A DNA stretch of 64,000 nucleotides, taken from Minicystis rosea. Lineage in GTDB: Bacteria; Myxococcota_A; Polyangia; Polyangiales; Polyangiaceae. Within the stretch, counting starts at the first letter, position 1. Each line of letters starts with the position of its first letter. Positions 15,095-22,782 of this stretch are shown here, one piece after another. The stretch is taken from contig CP016211.1 of NCBI GenBank assembly GCA_001931535.1, positions 5,563,573 to 5,627,572 on the forward strand. Reading direction: 5' to 3'. Below the pieces are notes generated by a model that made no database searches, was not told where the DNA came from, and saw only the letters and a list, made by a program, of their open reading frames with translations. The translations under genes and the position numbers were made by a program.

Positions 15095-16584
15095 TCACAA
15101 CCCGAGCCGGATGTGCTCTTCGCCCGCGAACAGCGCGAGCGCCTGACCGAACACCGATCGCTCCACCGGATCGAACCACAAGCGCACCGCGAGCGAGGCG
15201 GGCACGCCCTCGCCGGTGAAGGCGCCCGCGGCGTAGCGGAGGTTCCTCGCGGTGGAGAAGCCGGTGCGCCGCGGATCGCGGATGACGAGGCGACCGCCGG
15301 CCCGATCCTCGGCGACGAGAACGTCGCCGGCGAGGCCGAATCGTTTGACCTCCAACAATCCTACCGCGTCGGTGGGGTTGAGCGGGTTCTTGATCTGGTT
15401 GCGCAGGGCTTTGACGAGCGTGTCGAGCGGGCGCGCGTGCTTGTGCAGGGCGGCGTAGTCGGCGGGCGCGCGCGGGCGCTCCTCGGCTTGCTTGTCGTCC
15501 CAGCGGACGCGGCGGTTCACGAGATCGCCCGGGTAGAGCGCGGCTTCCTTGAGGGTGACGATGCCGGGGCGCGAAGAGCGCAGCTTCTCGAACTTGAGGG
15601 CGCGGTACGGGAGGCTCGACTGCTCGCGGTGCACGCTGCCGTCGCCGAGATCGAGGAGATAACCGGTGGCGCTCGCCATCTCGGTGACCGGGTCGTCGCC
15701 CTTCTCGTGGGCGAGCTCGACGAGGGTGCGATCGGTGATCCAGTAGCCGGCCTCCTTGAGCTCGGGGAGCTGGAAGCGGCGGCCGAGGATCGACTCGACC
15801 TGCGCGTCGGCCTCGCTCTGCGAAGTGCCCTCTTCGAGCTTGCCTTCGAGCGCTTTCTTGCCCTTGCGCACGGTGACCCAGAGCTGCGTGACGAGGGCCG
15901 CGATCTGCGCCTCCCGCTCGTGGGAGAGGCCGCGGGCGGCCTTCTTCTCCTCGTCGTCGTCGTCGTCATCGTCGTCCGCGGAGACCAGCGCCGAGAGGTG
16001 TTGGAGCGCGGCGGCGGCGCCCCAGACCTGCGCGTCGGAGAGGCGCTTGGCCTGGGTGTCGATGGCCTTGATGTGCTTGCCCGTGAGGCCGCCGAGCCCC
16101 CCGTGACGAGATCGATGACGAAGGTCTCGAGCGTGTCGAGCGCCGCGCTCTGCTCCTGCGTCTTCTTGGCGAGGGCGGCCTTGTTGACCTTCTTGGGCTC
16201 GTCCGCGGGCGCGCTCGCTTTCTTCTCGGCGCGCGCCGCCAGCTTCTGGCGCTTCTCCAAGAGATCGGCCGGCGGCGCGGCCACCGGGAAGGAGGCGCCG
16301 TTGGCGACGAAGGCGAGCATCAGCCCGATCTCGTGCTTGCACGGGAACTGACGCGAAGGGCACGTGCACCGCACGGTGGGGCGATCACCCCCCGCGGCGA
16401 GGTCGATGGAGACCTCGTAGGGCGACTTGCCCGATCCTTGGCAGAGCCCGAACACGAGCGTGCCGTCGTCGTTCTTGGCGAGCTTGCGCAGCGCGCCTTT
16501 CTTGACGAGGCCACGCCCATCGAGGAGCGCCTTCGGATTCGGCGCCATCTCTGCGACCACCTGCTCAGTGAGGACGATCGTCAT
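15095..16584 (-). pseudogene. SWIM zinc-finger protein interrupted by a one-base frameshift
   Basis: The gene starts at the ATG at 16584 (MTIVLTEQVVAEMAPNPKAL). A SWIM zinc finger CTCPSRQFPCKHEIGL appears near residues 70-85, followed by an Ala/Lys-rich helix. The frame then breaks within the homopolymer at 16097-16102 (six C on the plus strand). Continuing in the next frame gives GLTGKHIKAIDTQAKRLSDA and a coherent 330-residue C-terminal region to the stop at 15095. A seventh C would restore one protein of about 496 residues. This could be an assembly error, a real mutation or slippage. SWIM domains bind DNA or protein; the downstream HEAT-repeat gene is its operon partner. An Asp run (DDDDDDDD) lies in the second half. 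Confidence 0.75.
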
Positions 16585-16706
16585 GGCCCCGGACGCTATC
16601 AGATCGGCGTTTCCTCGGTGTGGATCGCGGGCGCCGAGATCGTGCCTCGACACCGCACGAAACTGGTTGCCCACGTCGGGCGCTCGGGCGTAGGTGTTTT
16701 GGGACC

Positions 16707-17300
16707 ATGCGTCCTTGGCTCCTGTCCGGATTGGCCCTCTCCGCGCTGATGACCACGGGCTGCGCGATGTCCATCCCCGATACGACGCCGTACGTGCCGT
16801 CGGCTTCGGAGCCGCTGCCCGGCGCGTCGCTGTGCTCGCGCACCGAGACCGCGGCGCGCAGCCTCGCGAGCTCGCAGGCCGCGGGCGGATGGGTGTTCGC
16901 GAGCCTGGGCGTCGCGGCGACCGGCGGCGGCGCGATCGCGACGCTGGTCAACGTGCAGGAGGGTAGGCGCATCGCGGGCACCGCGATCACGCTCGGCGGC
17001 GTGGCGCTGGGCGCGGTGGCGTACGTGCTCTTCATGCGATCGGCGGCGTCGAGCCGGCTCGCGCAGGCGGCCAACATGGCCATGCTGGAGCGCGACGATC
17101 ACCACGCGTGGGATTCGTGCGTGCGCGCCAAGGCCGCTTGGTCGGGCTCGAAGGGGAGCGCCGACGCGGTCACGGCGGAGATGCTCGCGCAGCGCGAGCG
17201 CGAGAACAAGAAGCTGGAAGAGCAGATCGAAGAGCTGAAGAAGAAGGCGGGCGAGCCGAGCAAGCCGGAGCTGCCGCCGCCGCTCGCCCCGCGACGCTGA
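16707..17300 (+). CDS. Lipoprotein with hydrophobic helices and C-terminal coiled coil
   Basis: This 197-residue protein starts at the ATG at 16707. The signal peptide MRPWLLSGLALSALMTTGC has a lipobox at Cys19. Two hydrophobic stretches (GWVFASLGVAATGGGAIATL and RIAGTAITLGGVALGAVAYVLF) follow, then a charged coiled coil (EMLAQRERENKKLEEQIEEL) and a Pro-rich end. Such proteins often sit at the inner face of the outer membrane. It is divergent from the SWIM/HEAT operon with 122 bp between starts. No family was recognised and the function is unknown. Confidence 0.72.
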   Translation: MRPWLLSGLALSALMTTGCAMSIPDTTPYVPSASEPLPGASLCSRTETAARSLASSQAAGGWVFASLGVAATGGGAIATLVNVQEGRRIAGTAITLGGVALGAVAYVLFMRSAASSRLAQAANMAMLERDDHHAWDSCVRAKAAWSGSKGSADAVTAEMLAQRERENKKLEEQIEELKKKAGEPSKPELPPPLAPRR

Positions 17301-17623
17301 GCTCGTGGAGGCGAGGAGCGACGGCGAAGCGCTCCGCAGCCCCGGTCGAGCACGCTCGAAAACGGCTACATTTCCCGCGTATTTGTGAGCTTTCGGGCGC
17401 TCTTCGCGACGTCGGATGGGGGCCTGTCGCGGGACGCGCGGCGGCCGTCGCACGGGGTCGAGAGGACGGCGAGGCGAACGAGCGCGCGCGAGGCGCGCGG
17501 CGGAAGGCCGCGCCGGACGATGAAGGTCGGCTTGTGCGCGGAGGGGCCGGCCACTACCTTCGTGAGCCGAACATCTCCGGACGTCGATCGCGACGGCCGA
17601 GAGACGTCGCCGAAAGGGGGGCG
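17301..17623. other. Intergenic upstream of the first hybrid kinase, no gene recognised
   Basis: These 323 bp stay open in the kinase frame, but the translation is Arg/Gly/Ala-rich and unlike protein. I therefore place the kinase start at 17624. I see no clear terminator for the preceding lipoprotein gene. Confidence 0.5.
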
Positions 17624-20011
17624 ATGGTGGTGCCGTCGAGGCCGCTCGGAGGCCTGCGCACATTGGCTTCGTATGCGCTGGTCATCCTCGTCGTCGTGAC
17701 GATCGCGGCAGCCTCCATCCACTTCCGCGAGAGCTTCGGCGGACGCTCGCCGGTCATCGAGCTGCTCTTCGTCGTGATCGTCGCCGCGCTCTCGGCCGGC
17801 GAAGGCCCGGCGTTGCTGGCCATGCTGCTCGGCGCCGCCGTGCTCGCGTACTTCTTCATGCCGCCGGTCGCCACGGTCAACGTGACGCAGCCGGTGGATC
17901 AGCTTCACCTGGTCCTGTTCGTCGTGGCGGGCGGGCTCGTCGCGCTCACCACGGGGCAGGCCCGGAGCGCGCGGCGACGGCGCCGTGACGAGCGCGAGCG
18001 GATGGCGCGGGTGGACGAAGAGCGCCGCCGAGAAAGCGCGCAGACCGAGCGTATCGAGCGGGCCCTCCACGACAGCGAGGCCCGCCTCTGCCGGCTGTGG
18101 GACGCGAACATCATCGGCGTGCTCCGCTCCAACGCGGAGGGCGACATCATCGACTCCAACGATCTCGGCCTCAAGATGCTCGGCGTCTCGCGGGAAGAGC
18201 TGCGGAGCGGGGCCATCCGCTGGCGCGATCTCACGCCCGCGGAGCACATCCATCGCGACGTGACCGGCATCGCCGAAGCGCGCGCCCTCGGCGCCTGCAA
18301 ACCCTACGAGAAGGATTATCTGCAGCCGGACGGCCGGCGGATCCCGGTGCTCATCGGCTACGCCCGCGTCGACGGCGAGCACGAAGAGTTCATCTGCTTC
18401 GTCCTCGATCTGACCGAGCAGAAGCGCGCGCAGGCGGCGCTCGCCGAGCAGATCACCAAGGCCATCACCGATCACGCCGGCGCCGCCCTCTTCATGGTCG
18501 ACGGGCAAGGGCGTTGCACGTTCATGAACCCCGCCGCCGAGGCCATGATCGGCTTCGCCTTCGACGAGATCGCGCAGCGGCCGCTGCACGACGTCGTGCA
18601 CCGGCGTTGCACCGCGACGGCGGACGGCGCCTGCGCGCTGGAGCGCGCCCTCGCCACCTGCGCGCGCGTCGGGACCCACGACGACGTGTACGTCCGCAAG
18701 ACCGGCGACGCCTTCCCCGTCGTCTGCTCCGCCAGCCCCATCGAGCGGCCCGGGCGCCCGCCCATGCTCCTGCTCGAGGTTCGCGACGTCACCGTGCAGA
18801 CCCGCATCGCGGCCGAGCGCGAGATGCTCCTCGACTCCGAGCGCGCCGCGCGCGCGGAGCTCGAGCGCGTCGGGCGCGCCAAAGACGAGTTCGTCGCCAT
18901 GCTCTCCCACGAGCTCCGCACGCCCCTCAACGCCGTCCTCGGGTTCGCTGCCCTCGCGCGCAGACCTGGCCAATCCCAGCAGCAGCTCGAAAAGGCCCTC
19001 GCCGTCGTCGAACGAAATGGAAGGCTCCTCGCCCAGATCATCGCCGACCTCTTCGACGTCAGTCGCATCGTCTCCGGAAAGCTCCACGTCGAGCGAGGGC
19101 CCATCGATCTCCCAGCCACCATCGACGTTGCCCTCGAAAGCATGCGCGCCGCCGCGGAGGCCAAAGGCATCACCCTCCGCACCGCCGTCACCGACGTCGG
19201 CGCCGTCGTCCTCGGCGACGCCACGCGTTTGCAGCAGGTCGTGTTGAACCTGCTCTCCAATGCCATCAAGTTCACGCCCCGAGGCGGCCGCGTCGAGATC
19301 GCGCTCGCGCGCCGAGGCGCCGCGATCGAGCTCGTCGTGAGCGACGATGGGCAAGGGATCGAGCCTGAATTCCTGCCTTTCGTCTTCGATCGGTTCCGTC
19401 AGGCCGAGGCCTCCATGACGCGACAGCATGGTGGGCTCGGCATCGGGCTCGCCATCGTCAAGCACTTGGTCGAGCTGCACGGCGGCAACGTCCACGCCGA
19501 GAGCGAAGGCCCGGGGCGCGGCGCGCGATTCGTCGTCACGCTGCCAACGCAGCCTCTCGCTCCGACGCTCGTCACGACCACGAAGGCGCCGTGCACCCTC
19601 GCAGGCGCGCGGATCTTGGTGGTCGACGACGAGCCCGACGCCCAAGAGCTCGTCAAACGCTTGCTCGAAGAGCAGGGCGCCCGGGTGGTGACGGCGGCGG
19701 CCGCCGCGGAAGCGCTCGACGTGCTCGCCAGCGTCCGCTTCGACGCGGTGGTGAGCGACATCGGAATGCCAGGCATGGATGGTTACGAGATGATTCGCCG
19801 CGTGCGCGCCGGATCCGCTGCCCGCGCGGTCCCCGCCGTCGCGCTCACTGCCTACGCAAGGCCGGAGGACCGCGCCCGCGCCCTCGATGCGGGCTACCAA
19901 GCCCACATCGCCAAGCCCGTCGAGCCCACCGAGATGTTGGCGATCGTGGCGGGCTTGATCTGCGCCGTCGCGGAGGCGCGCGACGGCGTGCAAACGACGA
20001 AGTCGGCGTGA
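17624..20011 (+). CDS. Hybrid sensor histidine kinase (DUF4118-PAS-PAS-HisKA-HATPase-REC)
   Basis: This 795-residue membrane kinase starts at the ATG at 17624 behind a G-rich ribosome site. Residues 15-110 hold four hydrophobic segments of the KdpD-like DUF4118 sensor (VIELLFVVIVAALSAGEGPA). A coiled coil and two PAS domains follow (about 150-275 and 285-395). The HisKA domain has the phospho-acceptor His429 in AMLSHELRTPLNAV, and the ATPase has N (NLLSNAIKF), G1 (DDGQGI) and G2 (GGLGIGLAI) boxes. The C-terminal receiver has Asp712 in VVSDIGMPGMDGYE. His-to-Asp phosphotransfer is therefore within the protein, and the output partner is not evident. Codons from 18829 to 19545 are almost identical to those of the kinase at 22783-24774. 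Confidence 0.9.
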   Translation: MVVPSRPLGGLRTLASYALVILVVVTIAAASIHFRESFGGRSPVIELLFVVIVAALSAGEGPALLAMLLGAAVLAYFFMPPVATVNVTQPVDQLHLVLFVVAGGLVALTTGQARSARRRRRDERERMARVDEERRRESAQTERIERALHDSEARLCRLWDANIIGVLRSNAEGDIIDSNDLGLKMLGVSREELRSGAIRWRDLTPAEHIHRDVTGIAEARALGACKPYEKDYLQPDGRRIPVLIGYARVDGEHEEFICFVLDLTEQKRAQAALAEQITKAITDHAGAALFMVDGQGRCTFMNPAAEAMIGFAFDEIAQRPLHDVVHRRCTATADGACALERALATCARVGTHDDVYVRKTGDAFPVVCSASPIERPGRPPMLLLEVRDVTVQTRIAAEREMLLDSERAARAELERVGRAKDEFVAMLSHELRTPLNAVLGFAALARRPGQSQQQLEKALAVVERNGRLLAQIIADLFDVSRIVSGKLHVERGPIDLPATIDVALESMRAAAEAKGITLRTAVTDVGAVVLGDATRLQQVVLNLLSNAIKFTPRGGRVEIALARRGAAIELVVSDDGQGIEPEFLPFVFDRFRQAEASMTRQHGGLGIGLAIVKHLVELHGGNVHAESEGPGRGARFVVTLPTQPLAPTLVTTTKAPCTLAGARILVVDDEPDAQELVKRLLEEQGARVVTAAAAAEALDVLASVRFDAVVSDIGMPGMDGYEMIRRVRAGSAARAVPAVALTAYARPEDRARALDAGYQAHIAKPVEPTEMLAIVAGLICAVAEARDGVQTTKSA
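18829..19545. repeat. 717-bp block nearly identical to 23604-24320 (copy 1)
   Basis: This direct repeat covers the end of the PAS-HisKA linker, the HisKA domain and the ATPase domain. Reading the two copies against each other I count five substitutions and no insertions; only one changes an amino acid (Ala to Thr). Similarity drops abruptly upstream and briefly downstream of the block. Confidence 0.92.
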
Positions 20012-20073
20012 TGCGCGTCGCGCGCGCAGACGATGCATGAAGCACAGCGCGCTCACGGAAAGCGCGCCATGCC

Positions 20074-22413
20074 TCATGGATCGGCGCAGGGACAGGTGAA
20101 GCGGAACGTCGTGCCGATGCCCACGCGGCTCTCGACCCAGATGGCGCCGCCGTGCGCCTCCACGATGGCCTTGGCGATGGCGAGGCCGAGCCCGACGCCG
20201 AGGCCGGCGCCATCGTGCCGCCGCGCCTGCCAGAAGCGCTCGAAGACGTGCGTCACCAGCTCCGGCGGGATCCCCGGGCCCATGTCGGCCACCGCGATCT
20301 GCACGCCCTCGCCTTCGGGCTCGGCCGAGACCATGACGCGACCGCCCGGCGACGTGTGCTTGATGGCGTTGTCGACGAGGTTGCCCAGCACCTGCAACAT
20401 GCGATCGCGATCGGCCAGGATCGGCGGCAGGCCGGGCGACACGCTCGACGTCACGTCCACGCGCTTCTCCTCCGCGGCCGATCGCTGCAGCTCGATCGTC
20501 TCCCAGACGAGCAGCTCCGCATCCTGCGGCCTTCGCTCGAGCGACATCCGCCCGGCGGTGAGCTTGGCGCCGTCGAGCAGCTCCTGGATGAGCTTGGTCG
20601 CCCACCCGGCCGCGCGCCGGATGCGCGAGAGGTGCACCTGGGCGCGCGCGTCGCTCGTGTACATGGCCGCGAGCTGCGCGGCGATCACGATGTTGTGCAG
20701 CGGGTTTCGGAGATCGTGGGAGACGATTCCGAGGATCTCGTCGCGATCCTGAGCCGCGCGCAGAGCCTTTCCGTAGAGGCGCGAGTGCGAGACCGCGAGC
20801 GCAGCCCACTCCGCGATGGCCTGCGCGTAGGCGAGATCGGACGGCGCATAACGCCGGTCCCGGCGCAGCGACAGGAACGAGAGCACGCCGGCGGGGCGAC
20901 CGCCCACGAGGAGCGGGACCATCATCACGGATTGCACGTCGAGCGCGCGCGCGGCCTCGAGATCGGCTTCGCTCGTCACGGCGGCGCGGAGCCACGCATC
21001 GTCCACCGCGGACACGAGGAGCGGCTCGCCGGTGCGTCGTACGCAGTCGGCGCCCGCGAGCCGCAGATCGGCGGCGGGCCCGGAGAGCGCGGCATCCGCG
21101 TGCGCGACCGCGACCCGGCGCATCACGTCGCCGTCGACGAGATCGACGGTGCTCACGTCGGCGAGGCGCGGCACGACGAGGCGCGCGAAGCCCTCCAGTC
21201 GATCGTCGGCCACGAGGCGACCCACGATCTCCTTGCCGGCGTCGGTGAGGAACCGGCGATCGTCCTCGGCGCGCTTCTGCGCGGTCAGATCGGCGACCGT
21301 CGTGAGCGTGCCGAGGAACTCGCCCTCGTCGCTGACGAGCGGACACATGCTGATCCGCGCCCAGATCTCGGCCCCATCGGGGCGCCGGAGCCGGCCTTCG
21401 AGCACGCTCGCCGAGCTCGCCTCGCGGCCCGCGAGGAGCGCCTCGGCCTGCTCGCGCGCCCGCTCGTCCACGAGCAGATCGAGGAACCGGATCGGCAACA
21501 ACGCTTCACGCGAAGCGCCGAGCATCTCGGCCATGGCGCGGTTCACGTACTCGGTCTCGCCGCCTTCACCGGTCGCCCAGATCCCTTCGTTCGAAGCGTC
21601 CACCAGCCGGCGGAAGCGCGTCTCCTGCACGTCGACCTCGCGCTGCATCCGCCGCACCTCGGTGAGATCGCGGAGGATCGTGCAAGCCCGCGGCGCGCCC
21701 TGGGCATCGACGAAGAGCACCGAGCTCGCCTCGGCGAGGAAGCGCGATCCATCGCGACGACGAAACGAAAGCGCGCGCTGGAATCGACCGGTGCGCGTCC
21801 GCTCGGCCAAGGCGGCGCTCCAGCCGGCATCATCGAGGTGGGCGACGCCGCCCATGGCGATCAGCTCGGATTCGCTGCAATGGAACATGCGACAGGCCGA
21901 AGGGTTGACCGCGAGGACGGCGCCCTCCGGCGTGGTGAGGAGGACACCGTCGATCGTGTTCTCGAAGAGCGATCGATATCGCTCTTCGCTCTCGCGGAGC
22001 GAAAGCTCGGCCACGCGCTGGGCCGTGATGTCGCGGAAGTAGACCGAGACGCCTTCCACCGATGGATACGCGGAGACACCGTACCAGCGCTCCGACAGCA
22101 ACGCGGGCGCGGTGAATTCGATCGATCGCTGCTCGGCGACCGCGCGCTCGAGCTCGCGTTGGTACACCCCGCCGACCGCCACGGGGAGCTCGTCCCAGAT
22201 GCTTTTGCCCAAGAGGCTTTCACGCGTCCGGCCGAAATACGCTTCGGCGCGACGGTTCAAGTACGTGAAGCGAAACGTTCGATCGAAAGCCACGAAGGCA
22301 TCGGTGATGCGCTCGAGGATGTGACGCAGCCCCTGCTCGACGTCGCCGGTCGCGGACGCGAACCGGATGGACTCGACGGATGGCCGCTCGTCACCCTGCG
22401 GATCATAAGACAT
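20074..22413 (-). CDS. Sensor histidine kinase (PAS x3-GAF-HisKA-HATPase)
   Basis: This 779-residue kinase starts at the ATG at 22413 and has no membrane segment or receiver domain, so it is a cytosolic sensor. Three PAS domains (about 25-140, 150-270 and 275-395) begin at ILERITDAFVAFDRTF, RSLFENTIDGVLLTTPEG and RRLVDASNEGIWATG. A GAF domain follows (about 405-545, ending YAQAIAEWAALAVSHSRLY). HisKA has His566 in GIVSHDLRNPLHN; the ATPase has NLVDNAIKH, DMGPGIP and GLGLAIAKAIVEAHGG. It converges on the first hybrid kinase (62 bp between stops) and diverges from the second (369 bp), so the three may feed one network. The open frame continues upstream past 24,700 only as antisense of the second hybrid kinase. 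Confidence 0.9.
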   Translation of the reverse strand: MSYDPQGDERPSVESIRFASATGDVEQGLRHILERITDAFVAFDRTFRFTYLNRRAEAYFGRTRESLLGKSIWDELPVAVGGVYQRELERAVAEQRSIEFTAPALLSERWYGVSAYPSVEGVSVYFRDITAQRVAELSLRESEERYRSLFENTIDGVLLTTPEGAVLAVNPSACRMFHCSESELIAMGGVAHLDDAGWSAALAERTRTGRFQRALSFRRRDGSRFLAEASSVLFVDAQGAPRACTILRDLTEVRRMQREVDVQETRFRRLVDASNEGIWATGEGGETEYVNRAMAEMLGASREALLPIRFLDLLVDERAREQAEALLAGREASSASVLEGRLRRPDGAEIWARISMCPLVSDEGEFLGTLTTVADLTAQKRAEDDRRFLTDAGKEIVGRLVADDRLEGFARLVVPRLADVSTVDLVDGDVMRRVAVAHADAALSGPAADLRLAGADCVRRTGEPLLVSAVDDAWLRAAVTSEADLEAARALDVQSVMMVPLLVGGRPAGVLSFLSLRRDRRYAPSDLAYAQAIAEWAALAVSHSRLYGKALRAAQDRDEILGIVSHDLRNPLHNIVIAAQLAAMYTSDARAQVHLSRIRRAAGWATKLIQELLDGAKLTAGRMSLERRPQDAELLVWETIELQRSAAEEKRVDVTSSVSPGLPPILADRDRMLQVLGNLVDNAIKHTSPGGRVMVSAEPEGEGVQIAVADMGPGIPPELVTHVFERFWQARRHDGAGLGVGLGLAIAKAIVEAHGGAIWVESRVGIGTTFRFTCPCADP

Positions 22414-22782
22414 GCATTCCCCCCAAAGGGGGGAGTCTAGGGATCGATCCTTCGTCCCTGCCAGGAAAATCCTGGTGTCCGATGGTGAGCATGATGACGC
22501 CCCGAGCGCGCCACGACTGCGGCAGAGCATGCCTGTCGGCGGCGCGCATCGATGTCGTCCACGTCTCATTCGACCCGTGAAATCGAGGCGTTCGCGCGCA
22601 TTGGCATCCTCCCGAGACGGCTCGGTGAACGGATGCCGGCACCATGCGATCAAGCACGAGCGGACCGTTCGGCGCGGACTTGGGCTGGCTTGTAGGGCTG
22701 GAAAACCCTTGTTACCCTCGAACGTCCGGACGCCATCAGCATCGCGTGCTGCGCTGCTGTGCATCCGTCGGGGGGGAATGCA
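22414..22782. other. Divergent promoter region between two kinase genes
   Basis: This 369-bp region serves a minus-strand PAS-GAF kinase and a plus-strand hybrid kinase. Both leaders end in the same purine string, GGGGGGAATGCA, directly before the start codon. No protein-coding content is convincing. Confidence 0.55.
22419..22433. promoter_or_regulatory. Hairpin covering the ribosome site of the minus-strand kinase
   Basis: Plus-strand C6-AAA-G6 means that the minus-strand mRNA reads CCCCCC-UUU-GGGGGG-AAUGC-AUG. The G-run is the only plausible Shine-Dalgarno element and is fully paired to the C-run, so the stem could mask initiation. Confidence 0.6.

Noticed and set aside
15335-15360. Match to the array A/B core (TCGTTTGACCTCCAAC)
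   Set aside because: It lies in the coding part of the SWIM gene and encodes the expected LLEVKRFG; similarity is probably chance.
17366-21346. 1326-codon minus-strand open frame across two kinases
   Set aside because: The whole translation is a GC-driven shadow; both genes it crosses have clear kinase motifs in other frames.
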